From Candidatus Kapaibacterium sp. (GTDB taxonomy: Bacteria > Bacteroidota > Ignavibacteria > Kapaibacteriales > Kapaibacteriaceae): a stretch of DNA of 51,543 bases. The translations under genes were made by a program, and so were the position numbers. The stretch covers positions 1 through 51,543 of the forward strand of contig JALHPC010000010.1 of assembly GCA_022842685.1 (NCBI GenBank), read 5' to 3'. Within the stretch, counting starts at the first letter, position 1; the number at the start of each line of letters is the position of its first letter. The notes under the pieces are model-generated. The model did not search any database. It was not told where the DNA came from and was given only the letters and a program-made list of their open reading frames with translations. This document shows positions 24,129 to 33,639 of the stretch, one piece after another.

Positions 24129-25200
24129 TCCATATGCTCGAATAGAGCAGGTGTACGAGTTTGCCATTCCTGCTCGACAAAAACCGGTACGGTTAGACGT
24201 GTTCATAACGAATGCAATCGAGCATGCCACACGATCAAAAGTACAGCGCGCAATTAGTGATGGGGCAGTGACGGTAAACGGAGCCGTTGAAAAGGCGAGT
24301 TATGTTCTCAAGCCGGGTGATTCGATTCGGGTCGTAACTCATCGACCGCCACCCTTGATGCTGGTTCCGCAGGACATACCGCTCAACGTGTTGTATGAAG
24401 ACGACGTGCTGATGGTAATCGATAAGCAGGCAGGGCTCTTAGCGCATCCCGGAGTGGGGAATCGTACAGGTACATTGGTGAATGCCGTCTTATGGCACCT
24501 TGGGCAACGCGAGGCAATAGAACTTGAGGACGTCGAGGGTGATGATGAAGATGAGGCGAGCTCGTACGACGAAGCTGCCGTCATGCGGTCCGACGCAGTG
24601 CGCCCCGGCATCGTTCACAGACTCGATCGAGATACGACTGGCGTTGTTGTGATTGGAAAGGAATATCGTACCACGCATCATCTGACGAGACAATTCGCCG
24701 AGAGGACCGTCGACCGAGAATACGCAGCATTAGTGTGGGGTATCGTTGGACCCGATCACGGAGTTGTAACAGGGAACATTGCAACAAGCACTCGCAATCA
24801 TAAGCTTAAAGCCGTGGTAGAGCGGGGCGGAAAGGAAGCGAAGACAGAGTTCGTTGTGCTTGAGAGGTACCGCTGCGCTTCGTTGGTTCGCCTGAAGTTG
24901 CATACCGGCCGAACACACCAGATTCGTGTCCACATGTCCAGTAAGAGACATCCAGTAGTTGGTGACCCAGATTATGGTGGTCGTGACACCGTGTTACCTA
25001 CGATCCATCACGCTTACCGGCGCGAAGCGCAGTTAGCCCTTGGTGCCATTCAACGCCAGGCACTGCATGCCCGCTCGTTAGGATTTACGCACCCACAAAC
25101 GCGCGAACGCATGCACTTCGAAACGCCAATGCCTGCTGATATGCAGGCAGCAGTTGATGTGCTTCGTTCCGCCGCACTCGATGATGCGTTAGCGGGGTAA
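24115..25200 (+). CDS. rluD: Large-subunit rRNA pseudouridine synthase, RluD type
   Basis: Isomerises uridines in 23S rRNA. A 361-residue protein with an N-terminal S4 RNA-binding domain (RLDVFITNAIEHATRSKVQ ... GAVTVNG) and the pseudouridine synthase core. The core has motif I GIVHRLDRDTTGVVVIGK with catalytic Asp171, then REYAALVWG and LHTGRTHQIRVHM. An acidic insertion (EGDDEDEASSYDEA, residues 141-154) interrupts the core just before the catalytic motif and is unusual. The start at 24115 overlaps lspA by 14 bases. The 3' end overlaps the convergent mtgA by 12 bases. Confidence 0.92.
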   Translation: MEQYDPYARIEQVYEFAIPARQKPVRLDVFITNAIEHATRSKVQRAISDGAVTVNGAVEKASYVLKPGDSIRVVTHRPPPLMLVPQDIPLNVLYEDDVLMVIDKQAGLLAHPGVGNRTGTLVNAVLWHLGQREAIELEDVEGDDEDEASSYDEAAVMRSDAVRPGIVHRLDRDTTGVVVIGKEYRTTHHLTRQFAERTVDREYAALVWGIVGPDHGVVTGNIATSTRNHKLKAVVERGGKEAKTEFVVLERYRCASLVRLKLHTGRTHQIRVHMSSKRHPVVGDPDYGGRDTVLPTIHHAYRREAQLALGAIQRQALHARSLGFTHPQTRERMHFETPMPADMQAAVDVLRSAALDDALAG

Positions 25201-25887
25201 CGCTATGCCTCCCATACGGCCACGGATAAACCCAGTGCGCTTGATAACATAGGGGCTTGGTCGGATAACCGAAAATCGACGTGGATTTGGTACCACGGCC
25301 GCTAACCGAGCCGCCTGCTCTCGCGTGAGTTTTGCAGCTGGAATTCCGAAGTAGGTCTGACTGGCCGACTCGATTCCGTAGATCCCGTCGCCCCACTCAA
25401 TCATATTGACGTATACCTCTAGGATTCGACGTTTGCCCCATAGTGCCTCCATGAGGTACACAAAGTACACCTCGGCTGCCTTGCGTGCCATTAGCCGGAT
25501 GTCGAGCAGAAAGACGTTCTTCGCCGTTTGCATCGTAATAGTGCTCGCGCCTAACGGCTGACGCCCTGCCTTGATCCTACCGGGATTGGCACGCCGCGCG
25601 TGGTCGACTGCCTTCCAATCCACGCCTTCATGACGAAGGAATCTCCCGTCTTCGCCAGCAACGACGGCCTGGAAAACAGCCGGAGCAACGTCGTCGTATG
25701 ATACCCAGCGATGCTGCGCTGTGACGTTTCGATGAGTAAACGGTGCCATGACTACACGTTTAACCATTAGTGGTGTAACTGCTGGCGGTACGATGCGAAA
25801 GACAGCTACGACAGCAATCGAGCCTACCACAAACGCAAGCAATGTCCTCATGGACCACACTATTGTGGAAAACAATACGCGTTTCAT
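25189..25887 (-). CDS. mtgA: Monofunctional biosynthetic peptidoglycan transglycosylase
   Basis: Polymerises lipid II into glycan strands. At 232 residues it has one N-terminal membrane anchor (about 10-35) and the glycosyltransferase 51 domain with catalytic Glu79 in VAGEDGRFLRHEGVD, then GASTITMQTAKNVFL, the RKAAEVYFVYLMEALWGKRRILEVYVN region, and GIYGIESASQTYFG. It lacks a transpeptidase domain. It is divergent from the Lrp-type regulator across 52 bases and converges on rluD with a 12-base overlap of coding ends. Confidence 0.93.
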   Translation of the reverse strand: MKRVLFSTIVWSMRTLLAFVVGSIAVVAVFRIVPPAVTPLMVKRVVMAPFTHRNVTAQHRWVSYDDVAPAVFQAVVAGEDGRFLRHEGVDWKAVDHARRANPGRIKAGRQPLGASTITMQTAKNVFLLDIRLMARKAAEVYFVYLMEALWGKRRILEVYVNMIEWGDGIYGIESASQTYFGIPAAKLTREQAARLAAVVPNPRRFSVIRPSPYVIKRTGFIRGRMGGIALPR

Positions 25888-25902
25888 ATACTTTACGAAC
25901 GT

Positions 25903-25910
25903 TAAGTTTG
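25903..25910 (+). promoter_or_regulatory. -7 promoter element TAAGTTTG of the Lrp-type regulator
   Basis: Exact TAnnTTTG match, 29 bases before the GTG start at 25940. It forms the left arm of an inverted repeat (see 25903-25926), so a bound repressor would cover the -7 box. Confidence 0.5.
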
Positions 25911-25926
25911 TCGCCGAATAAACTTA
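25903..25926. promoter_or_regulatory. Inverted repeat, candidate Lrp autoregulatory operator
   Basis: TAAGTTT (25903-25909) and AAACTTA (25920-25926) are perfect inverted copies separated by 10 bases. They lie in the mtgA-lrp divergent gap, overlapping the -7 box of the regulator. Lrp/AsnC proteins commonly bind such sites next to their own gene. Confidence 0.4.
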
Positions 25927-25939
25927 CGAAAGACAAGAT

Positions 25940-26392
25940 GTGCTAAAAGAGCTCGATGTCAAAATCTGTCAATTGCTACAAGATGATGCACGTCGAAGTC
26001 TTAGCGACATCGCCGAGACGATTGGCTCGTCGGTTCCAACGGTGAGCGAACACGTTCGCCGACTCGAGGAAGCAGGAGCAATTCGTGGTTATCACGCAGT
26101 GCTCGACCCGCGAGCTGTCGACCTCGACGTGGCTGCCTTCATCTTTGTCGATATTGAATCAAGTGCTTCGTTCGACTCGTTCCGCAGAAACTGTCGAGCG
26201 CGCAAAGATATCCTTGAATGTCACGCCATCACTGGTACGGCATCACATGTCCTGAAAGTACGAGTACCAACGACGGCTGCTCTCGAAGCACTTCTCTCCG
26301 TCATTCAACAGTGGAAGGGCGTTACCCGCACACATACGAGTGTAGTGCTTAGCACGCATAAGGAGACACTCTCGATTCCTATGGTACCATAA
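25940..26392 (+). CDS. Lrp/AsnC-family transcriptional regulator
   Basis: A 150-residue regulator. The N-terminal winged helix-turn-helix is [22 protein letters not shown]...[22 protein letters not shown], and the C-terminal half is the RAM ligand-binding/oligomerisation domain ([19 protein letters not shown]). The start is GTG at 25940; the overlapping ATG at 25938 reads straight into a stop. It lies 46 bases upstream of the type III glutamine synthetase gene on the same strand, suggesting that it senses an amino acid, perhaps glutamine, and controls glnN. That link is inferred from position only. Confidence 0.9.
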   Translation: MLKELDVKICQLLQDDARRSLSDIAETIGSSVPTVSEHVRRLEEAGAIRGYHAVLDPRAVDLDVAAFIFVDIESSASFDSFRRNCRARKDILECHAITGTASHVLKVRVPTTAALEALLSVIQQWKGVTRTHTSVVLSTHKETLSIPMVP

Positions 26393-26438
26393 CATCCTCT
26401 TCATCGAACGCCAATCACCATTAACCCACCACAACAGT

Positions 26439-28601
26439 ATGCATGCAAACGAGACCGATGTGTTGACCGCCGCACGAACATGGCGCTATGACGCCATTCA
26501 GTCGCCTACACCCAGTGATGTTGTATCCGAGGTGTTTGCAAGCGACGTCTTAACGATGGATGAACTGCGTCAACGACTCAGTAAGCCCGTATGGAAGTCG
26601 CTATCAGCCACAATTGACCGTGGTGTTGCCATTGATTCGTCAATAGCCGACACAGTCGCCTTGGCCATGAAAACGTGGGCTATGGAGAAGGGGGCAACGC
26701 ACTACACGCACTGGTTTCAACCTCTAACGGGGTCGACAGCCGAAAAGCATGAGTCGTTCGTTACCCCAACCTCCGACGGTGCTGCGATTTCGCAGTTCTC
26801 TGGCAAGGAGCTGATTCAAGGTGAACCAGATGCCTCGTCGTTTCCAAGCGGAGGGCTGCGTGCAACCTTCGAAGCGCGCGGTTATACGGCGTGGGACCCT
26901 ACGTCGCCGGCGTTTATCATGCGCCACAGCAATGGGGCTACTCTGTGTATACCAACGGCATTCGCATCGTGGACAGGCGAGGCACTCGACTTGAAGACGC
27001 CCCTGCTGCGATCAAGTGAATGTCTGAATACGGCTGCTACTCGTGCGTTACGACTGTTTGGCGACACAGAAACAGCTTCCGTTGGCTCAACGTGTGGCGT
27101 AGAGCAAGAGTACTTTCTGATCGACGAGGCGTTCTTCTTTCGTCGGATGGACTTGGCTCTTACCGGGCGGACATTGTTCGGAGCGCGTCCACCGCGAGGG
27201 CAAGAGCTTGAAGACCACTACTTCGGATCAATTCCCGATCGTGTACTCACATACATGACGGATGCCGAGCACCAGTTGTATGCGTTGGGAATTCCCATCA
27301 AAACACGGCACAACGAAGTTGCTCCTGGTCAGTACGAAGTTGCCCCGATCTTCGAACAGTCCAACATTGCAGCCGACCACCAGCAGCTCGTTATGCAGGT
27401 ATTGCGCAACACTGCTCGCAAGTATGGCCTCGTCTGCCTTATGCATGAAAAGCCCTTTTCAGGTATCAACGGTTCGGGCAAGCATCTCAATTGGTCGATG
27501 TCGTCGGATACGGGGCATAATCTGCTCGAACCAGGGGAGACGCCGCACGATAACATGCAGTTCTTGTTTTTCTGTGCAGCGGTCGTGCGCGCAGTCGACC
27601 GTCATCAAGAGCTGTTGCGTGCCTGTGTGTCGTCGGCAAGTAACGACCACCGCCTCGGTGCCAACGAGGCCCCTCCAGCGATTATGTCGATTTTTCTCGG
27701 AGAACAGCTTACCGACATCTTCGACCGCTTGTTGGCTGGCAAGTCTGGCCGCAGTCGTACACATGGCTTGCTCGGATTGGGAACACCAGTTCTGCCACCT
27801 CTACCGCGCCACGCCGGCGATCGCAACCGTACATCGCCATTTGCATTCACTGGTAATAAGTTCGAGTTTCGAGCTGTTGGCTCGAGCCAGAGTGTTTCGT
27901 TTCCAATTACGGTTCTGAACACCATTGCTGCAGAGTCAATCAACGAGCTTTGTCAGGCAATCGAAACCAAGATCAAGAAGCGTCAGACCTTTGAAATGGC
28001 CTTGGTCGACGTTCTCAAGGACGTATGGAAGCGCCACGGCAGAATCGTCTTTAACGGCGATGGCTATTCGTCGGAATGGCACGCCGAAGCCAAGCGCCGG
28101 GGACTGCACAACATACCGAAGTCGGTTGATGCCTTTGATCGCCTGTTGAAGCCCGAAATCGTGGAGCTTTTTTCGTCGCACAACGTGCTGTCGAACCGTG
28201 AGCTCGAAGCCCGCCAGGAAATCATGTTCGACCAGTACTTCAAAACCGTCAATATCGAAGGCGAGACAACAGAGTGGATGGCGAGAACACAACTCTTGCC
28301 TGCAGCTCTCGACTACCTTGCCCAACTAGCGTCCATTAACGTCGAAGACTCTCGTGCTGTCGACAGGTCCATCGGCAGCGTCGCCGCAGCGTGTGACGCC
28401 TTGTCTGATGCTATCGAACACTTGTCTGAGCAAAATGCCGAACTCGGTGGCGACACAGTACATTCCAAAGCCCATCACATGTGCTCGAATGTTCTTCCGG
28501 CTATGCAAGACGTGCGCACTGCTGCCGATGCCATCGAGCGATTGCTCCCTGCACGCCATTGGCCTATGCCAAGCTACCGCGAAATGTTGTTTGTGAAGTA
28601 A
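26439..28601 (+). CDS. glnN: Glutamine synthetase type III
   Basis: ATP-dependent ammonia assimilation to glutamine, by the large hexameric/dodecameric GSIII form found in Bacteroidota and cyanobacteria. At 720 residues it matches the family. Signature stretches are [18 protein letters not shown] near 92-110, [12 protein letters not shown] near 220, [17 protein letters not shown] near 290, [16 protein letters not shown] near 340-355, and [20 protein letters not shown] near 465. The start follows the 46-base gap after the Lrp-type gene, with no obvious promoter word of its own, so co-transcription with the regulator is likely. Confidence 0.95.
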   Translation: MHANETDVLTAARTWRYDAIQSPTPSDVVSEVFASDVLTMDELRQRLSKPVWKSLSATIDRGVAIDSSIADTVALAMKTWAMEKGATHYTHWFQPLTGSTAEKHESFVTPTSDGAAISQFSGKELIQGEPDASSFPSGGLRATFEARGYTAWDPTSPAFIMRHSNGATLCIPTAFASWTGEALDLKTPLLRSSECLNTAATRALRLFGDTETASVGSTCGVEQEYFLIDEAFFFRRMDLALTGRTLFGARPPRGQELEDHYFGSIPDRVLTYMTDAEHQLYALGIPIKTRHNEVAPGQYEVAPIFEQSNIAADHQQLVMQVLRNTARKYGLVCLMHEKPFSGINGSGKHLNWSMSSDTGHNLLEPGETPHDNMQFLFFCAAVVRAVDRHQELLRACVSSASNDHRLGANEAPPAIMSIFLGEQLTDIFDRLLAGKSGRSRTHGLLGLGTPVLPPLPRHAGDRNRTSPFAFTGNKFEFRAVGSSQSVSFPITVLNTIAAESINELCQAIETKIKKRQTFEMALVDVLKDVWKRHGRIVFNGDGYSSEWHAEAKRRGLHNIPKSVDAFDRLLKPEIVELFSSHNVLSNRELEARQEIMFDQYFKTVNIEGETTEWMARTQLLPAALDYLAQLASINVEDSRAVDRSIGSVAAACDALSDAIEHLSEQNAELGGDTVHSKAHHMCSNVLPAMQDVRTAADAIERLLPARHWPMPSYREMLFVK

Positions 28602-28642
28602 TCCCCATAACTATACCAGCATATCGCACTACTGCGACCTGA

Positions 28643-30844
28643 CTAAGGGGCAACGAGAGCGGGCAGCGTACGCTGCCCGCTCTCACTTTGTGCGCGTACG
28701 AGGTAGATGCCTGCAGGTAGTCCGCTAACGTCGATGGTACAGGCGCCTTGTCCATCAGCGTTCATTCGCATGGTGCAGCGGCGTGTTAGAACCTCACGCC
28801 CGTCAGAGCTATACAGGCGTACCTCAATGTCTTCGTTTGGCATGGATGTGCCCGTAACTTCGAGGATTCCTCCACGCTGTTGTACAGCAATCGTAAACGG
28901 AAACGACACTCCAAAACGAATCAGGCGCCCTGGAATCCAGCATGACCGTGTTGACACCGAGCCGTCCTTCGTTGAAACGTCGTACTGTTCCTGACCAATC
29001 ACGTTGAAAGAGTCGATAGCAACCGGCGTCGTGGTTACGGCCGCAAGCATTGCCGTGCCTTCAATGAAAAACGAACGTACAGAGGTGCTTCGCGTGTCGA
29101 TGCTGGACAGTCGCAGGATTGCATATTGCTGATCGCCCACGATGGCCAGCGCAAGCGTTGTAGCTCCGGTAATCCGAAGCCCCCTAAATACAGTAGCATT
29201 CCACCTAAGCAGGAGGTCGATATCGATGCTCTCTGGCGTTGCTCCCGGCTGAATGACGATCGTCCCGGGAAGCGCGACGTCAGCGCCTACGTCAACGAGG
29301 GTATCAAGAAGTGAGATGTCCAACGTTGTGGTAACAAGACGTCGAACGACGTCGAACGTCACCTCGATGTCGACACTATCAGTGCAATCGTCGCGCATAA
29401 TCACGCGTATGACGGCGCGGTGTCGACCTTCCACGCGAGGAGTCATTCGAAACCACACTTCGGTTCCGGGTATCGAGCCACCATCGACAAGCCTAGGCTG
29501 CCCTCGAGAGTTGTCGGGCGACGTCATTGCAACAAGGCGAACACCAAGAATGGTCTGCGAGGCGTTGATAGTGTCCAACAGTGCGTCTACTGTAGCGCCA
29601 AGGTCGATGATACCAAGGTCATGCGTTAGGGTGAAATCGGACACAGGCGGATAACGCCCCGCGCGAACAACATGCGTTACGCTTGCGCGGCAGCCGTTGA
29701 TGGTTGTTCCTGTGACGGTGAACGTACCAGGAGCAGTTACTGGAATCGACGACGATCGAGCGCCGGTTGACCACTCCCAAAGAACGACGTCGTTCCCGCC
29801 TGCCGTTGCCGTGAGCGTCGTTGATTCGTTGTTGCATAAAAACGTTGCACCGGCAATGGTGATAACGGGTGGGGGATGCACTCGTACGAGCACGGAGTCG
29901 CTGATACCACTACAGCCAGCATCGTCTTCGACCTCGGCCCAATACAATCCAAACTGGTCAACTACCAAGCTGTCTGCCGTTGATCCGTCGCTCCAACGAT
30001 ACCTAGCAAAGCGCCCCACGACGCGTATGACGGTGCGCTCGCCCAGGCACAGATTTCGTCGCGAAAAGTCAAGAGCCGGGCGCAACTGAGCGCTCATTCG
30101 AACCATCATCCGTAGCGTTGATTCGCAAACGCCGCCGTCAGGTCGCGGTATCGCAACGCGAACCTCCACAAGGCCTGAACCCGTCCAATTGACATCGACC
30201 GACGGTAGCGTAGACGGACCAGCGATTGTGCCAAGTCCGCCGACTGTCCACGAAATCGTTGAACCGGGAGGAGCGTTTACCGAATACGATCGAACGCCAG
30301 CGTTGCATACCTCGGCAGGCCCAGTAATGACGGGCTGGGGGTTGTCGATAACTGTCAAAAATGTTGAATCACTAGATCCGACGCAGCCATTGGAGTCTAC
30401 GACGACGAGGTGGTACCAGCCCGAGGTCGAGACAAGAATCTGCCGTGCGGTCTCGCCAGTGTTCCAACGATAGGAGCGGTATCCATCGATAGCAGAAAGC
30501 GTTGCAGACTGTCCCTGGCATATGTATTCGCGGGGATTGCCAATGCGTGGTCTAGGCGTTGGGTGAAACACGACGTCGACAGCGCCTGAGTCGACGATGC
30601 CGCCCGCATCGGTAACGATTACGCTATACCGGCCGCTTTGACGCGTGGTAATCGATGGCGTTACGTCGCCTGTTGACCATACGTAGGAACGGTATCCTGA
30701 CGGAGCTGTTAACACAATCGTTTCACCGTCGCAAGCACTTCTAGGCCCAGATATGCTCACCGCCGCGAGGGCTGTAGAGGTGAACGCTAGTAGCATGAAA
30801 AGGCAGGCTACGATGCGTGTATTGTTTGCAGCACCATACTTCAT
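28643..30844 (-). CDS. Large secreted Ig-like repeat protein with T9SS sorting domain
   Basis: A 733-residue exported protein. The signal peptide covers about 1-28 (ending STALA). The body is repeated Ig-like modules, each with a C-x-G opening and an YRW/YVWS(T/D)G core, for example YRSYVWSTGD, YRSYRWNTGE and FARYRWSDGS, as in SprB-like and gliding-associated surface proteins. The last ~85 residues form a T9SS C-terminal domain (VRLYSSDGREVLTRR ... LPAGIYLVRAQS). Start 30844 begins the signal peptide; the frame opens earlier at 30877. It is divergent from the second cargo gene. No enzymatic domain is seen; an adhesin-like role is possible. Confidence 0.75.
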   Translation of the reverse strand: MKYGAANNTRIVACLFMLLAFTSTALAAVSISGPRSACDGETIVLTAPSGYRSYVWSTGDVTPSITTRQSGRYSVIVTDAGGIVDSGAVDVVFHPTPRPRIGNPREYICQGQSATLSAIDGYRSYRWNTGETARQILVSTSGWYHLVVVDSNGCVGSSDSTFLTVIDNPQPVITGPAEVCNAGVRSYSVNAPPGSTISWTVGGLGTIAGPSTLPSVDVNWTGSGLVEVRVAIPRPDGGVCESTLRMMVRMSAQLRPALDFSRRNLCLGERTVIRVVGRFARYRWSDGSTADSLVVDQFGLYWAEVEDDAGCSGISDSVLVRVHPPPVITIAGATFLCNNESTTLTATAGGNDVVLWEWSTGARSSSIPVTAPGTFTVTGTTINGCRASVTHVVRAGRYPPVSDFTLTHDLGIIDLGATVDALLDTINASQTILGVRLVAMTSPDNSRGQPRLVDGGSIPGTEVWFRMTPRVEGRHRAVIRVIMRDDCTDSVDIEVTFDVVRRLVTTTLDISLLDTLVDVGADVALPGTIVIQPGATPESIDIDLLLRWNATVFRGLRITGATTLALAIVGDQQYAILRLSSIDTRSTSVRSFFIEGTAMLAAVTTTPVAIDSFNVIGQEQYDVSTKDGSVSTRSCWIPGRLIRFGVSFPFTIAVQQRGGILEVTGTSMPNEDIEVRLYSSDGREVLTRRCTMRMNADGQGACTIDVSGLPAGIYLVRAQSESGQRTLPALVAP
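28655..28684. repeat. 30-base perfect palindrome at the 3' end of the T9SS cargo gene
   Basis: 28655-28669 and 28670-28684 are exact reverse complements with no loop, GC-rich. It lies within the last codons of the - strand cargo gene (encoding SESGQRTLPAL) and 54 bases downstream of the glnN stop, where it could act as a shared terminator or mRNA-stabilising hairpin. No T-tract follows on either strand. Confidence 0.8.
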
Positions 30845-30851
30845 ATATTTG
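30844..30851 (+). promoter_or_regulatory. -7 promoter element TATATTTG of the + strand T9SS cargo gene
   Basis: Exact TAnnTTTG match in the 56-base divergent gap, 49 bases upstream of ATG 30901. On the opposite strand the gap holds TACCTTG (30856-30862), a one-base-shorter version that could serve the - strand cargo gene. Confidence 0.5.
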
Positions 30852-30900
30852 GTCGCAAGGTAACACTTTGGCCCCACGCCGCCCCCTACCTAGGCAGCTT

Positions 30901-33603
30901 ATGATTTGCTGGCGAGCTATTGTTTGGTTGATGGTCTTCGCGATGACAAGCGGAGGTACTGTGCTCGCCCAACATGGAGGACCGTCGCGCTCGCCATCAA
31001 CAACACCAGCTATTTCGTCGATTACACCTGCAGTCGTTCGTGCTGGATTTGCTGAGGAATGCACAGTTAGTGGTGCTGGATTCGGCACAGCAGTCGGTGC
31101 AACGATCGAGATAACGTCGGCGATTACGTCAACGCAGACGTTCGTCGAAGTACCAAGTGATCATGTCGAATCTTGGACCGACACAGCCGTCGTGTTCCGT
31201 GTCCCAGCAACGTCGACGGTTACTGCGGGTACTGGACTCGTTCGGTTGCGACTGGCCTCTGGTGCCGTAGTAACGTCGCCGAACGTACTTACTGTGAAGT
31301 ACGGCGTTGTAAACGTCCTTGATGGAAACTCGATGTGGGTTCGTCCAAGACTCGCCTCGAATAGCCCAGCCGGTGCCTTCACGTTCACCCTTGGCAGAGG
31401 CATGTCGGATGCTCACGTTAAAGCCCTTAGAAGGGCCCTCTCGACGTGGCGTTGTGCAACGGGACTTCCCTTGGAACTCGTTTCTTCGCCTGCTATCGTG
31501 TCATGTGCGACGCAGGATGGTGTTTCAACGATTGGTTTCGATGGCGTCCTATGCCGCCTGCCAACTAACCAACCTGCCGACGTGCAAGTTGCATATCAAA
31601 CGTGTGGCGGAACTCAAGCCGCTGCCTTTGTAGCCGAGGTTGACATTGTGCTGAATGAGGGTCTCATTTGGAATCTCGACATTCAGGCACCGACGGCGGA
31701 CCAGTGGGATCTTGAGTCGGTGCTGATACATGCCATAGGCAGAGCAATTGGCCTGGCGTATAGTAGAAACACGAACTCGGTATTATCTGAAGCTAATCTT
31801 CGTAGTGGCATTTCTCGCCGCTCACTCGACCCCTCGTCGGATTCTGCGGGCGGGACAGCCATTCGAGAACATAGCGTTGAGGCAGCATCGTGTTCCTCGC
31901 AAGCGCTCAGCGCCTTGGTTGGTAGCACGTGTTCGATCGCTGCTCCATTGGCGGTGTTTACATCAACGCCATCGTCTGGTTGCGGAACCACGACTGTTAG
32001 GTTCGCAACGCAAAGTCCGTATGCAGCAACGTCTATACAGTGGGACGTCGATAACGACGGAGCGTGGGACGCAACGTCGAGCACGATTGACTACACGTTT
32101 GCATCGCCAGGTTTATATACTGTTCGCTTACGAGTCGAGAATGCCTTCGGCGTAGATGATAGAGTGTATCCCAATGCAATTGTTGTGCACCCGCGGCCTC
32201 GTGCCGATGCAGGCGCCGACCACGTTGTTTGTTCAGGACAGACCGTCAAACTTGGTGGAATCGTAACTGCCGGCGGAACACTTGGCCCATACACCGTCCG
32301 GTGGTCTCCAGGCCGAGTCATGTCCGACTCAACGGCATTAAACCCCACGGTACGCATCAATGCAACGACGATATTTGTTGTAACTGTGCGCGATGGTCGA
32401 GGATGCGAGAGCGTCGATACCGTTGTCGTCACCACGAACGAGTCGCCAGTGCTTCGAGTAACGGGCGACACGCTTGTGTGTAGCGGGCAAACAGCAACAC
32501 TGCGTGCGTCAATTACCTCTGGATTCCCTCCGTTTTTGTTCTCGTGGAGTGGACACAGCGGATTAACCGGGGCTTCGTCGCAAACGCCGCGTTTTGCTCC
32601 AACTGAGACCACGATTCTCACCGTCGTCGTTACCGATGCTCGCGGTTGTTCTACCACCGAGCGTGTGACCGTTGTCGTCTCTACACAGCTACCACCAACC
32701 ATCCTCGCACCCCGTGGAACGTTTGCCTGTCAAGGGGCTTCGGTGCCCCTTACGGCATCAAGTGGCACTGCTGCCGAGATAGAATGGAGCACGGGGCAAA
32801 CCACACCATCAATATTGGTGGCAGCGACTGGACGTTATCAGGCGCGCTCAAGAAATGCAACTGGCTGCTGGTCTGACTGGGAGGGCGTCGACGTCACGAT
32901 TGGTAAGGCACCCAATCCGGTGGTTGTTGGTCGTGCTGCCGTATGCAGTGGGGCAAGTACGACACTTGCCGTGGATGGGGACTTTGTAGCGTTCCGTTGG
33001 AGTCAAGGCGACACGACACGAACAGTGACTATCGTTCAGCCGGGAGACTATACAGTGCGGGCCCTGCACACGACAGGATGTTGGTCGGATGACGTTGCGG
33101 TGGTCGTTTCGGCTGGACCACAGCCAGATAAGCCGACGGTCGAACGATCTGGCAATACGTTGACTGCCGTGGGTGGCCAAACATGGCAATGGTATAACGA
33201 CGGTCAGCGTATCGACGGAGCGACGGGGCCATCCTACACGGTCGTGCAAACAGGTCGCTACGCCGTGGCATCTATTAGCGATATCGGCTGCGAGTCGTTG
33301 TCGGACTACGTCGACGTGTCGGTAATCTCGTCTGTCCAGCCCGAGTTCCTCACCAACACGCTCACCATCATACCTAACCCAGCGTCGACGATGGTGGAGG
33401 TGCAGTGGTCGTCAGCTCAAGTGTCCGCAGTCCAACTCGTCGATCTCTACGGACGCCCGGTTCACGTGATATCTGTTCACGAGGGAACACAAGCTGTGCC
33501 GGTCCCGCTTGGCAACATTGCTAATGGATGGTATCTCGTACAGGTGATCGACATGTACGGCCGCGTTGTGGCACCTGTTCAGTCGCTCCTCGTACAGCGC
33601 TAG
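30901..33603 (+). CDS. T9SS-secreted protein with IPT, pseudo-metzincin and PKD/Ig-like domains
   Basis: A 900-residue exported protein. After the signal peptide (ending TVLAQ) comes an IPT/TIG domain (about 35-135). Next is a matrixin-like region (MSDAHVKALRRALSTWRCATG) leading to a degenerate metzincin helix at residues 277-288, HAIGRAIGLAYS. The canonical HExxHxxGxxH has lost the catalytic Glu (Ala278) and the second His (Arg281), so protease activity is unlikely. Then a PKD-like domain (IQWDVDNDGAWDATS...YTFASPGLYTVRLRV), several Ig-like modules, and a T9SS C-terminal domain from about 823 (IIPNPASTMVEVQW). The start at 30901 gives the signal peptide. Confidence 0.75.
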   Translation: MICWRAIVWLMVFAMTSGGTVLAQHGGPSRSPSTTPAISSITPAVVRAGFAEECTVSGAGFGTAVGATIEITSAITSTQTFVEVPSDHVESWTDTAVVFRVPATSTVTAGTGLVRLRLASGAVVTSPNVLTVKYGVVNVLDGNSMWVRPRLASNSPAGAFTFTLGRGMSDAHVKALRRALSTWRCATGLPLELVSSPAIVSCATQDGVSTIGFDGVLCRLPTNQPADVQVAYQTCGGTQAAAFVAEVDIVLNEGLIWNLDIQAPTADQWDLESVLIHAIGRAIGLAYSRNTNSVLSEANLRSGISRRSLDPSSDSAGGTAIREHSVEAASCSSQALSALVGSTCSIAAPLAVFTSTPSSGCGTTTVRFATQSPYAATSIQWDVDNDGAWDATSSTIDYTFASPGLYTVRLRVENAFGVDDRVYPNAIVVHPRPRADAGADHVVCSGQTVKLGGIVTAGGTLGPYTVRWSPGRVMSDSTALNPTVRINATTIFVVTVRDGRGCESVDTVVVTTNESPVLRVTGDTLVCSGQTATLRASITSGFPPFLFSWSGHSGLTGASSQTPRFAPTETTILTVVVTDARGCSTTERVTVVVSTQLPPTILAPRGTFACQGASVPLTASSGTAAEIEWSTGQTTPSILVAATGRYQARSRNATGCWSDWEGVDVTIGKAPNPVVVGRAAVCSGASTTLAVDGDFVAFRWSQGDTTRTVTIVQPGDYTVRALHTTGCWSDDVAVVVSAGPQPDKPTVERSGNTLTAVGGQTWQWYNDGQRIDGATGPSYTVVQTGRYAVASISDIGCESLSDYVDVSVISSVQPEFLTNTLTIIPNPASTMVEVQWSSAQVSAVQLVDLYGRPVHVISVHEGTQAVPVPLGNIANGWYLVQVIDMYGRVVAPVQSLLVQR

Positions 33604-33639
33604 TTGCACGTAACGACGTCAACGAATGTAAGGGACTCC

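Noticed and set aside
25189..25200. 12-base tail-to-tail overlap of rluD and mtgA as a regulatory antisense device
   Set aside because: Short convergent overlaps are common in compact genomes and nothing else points to regulation.
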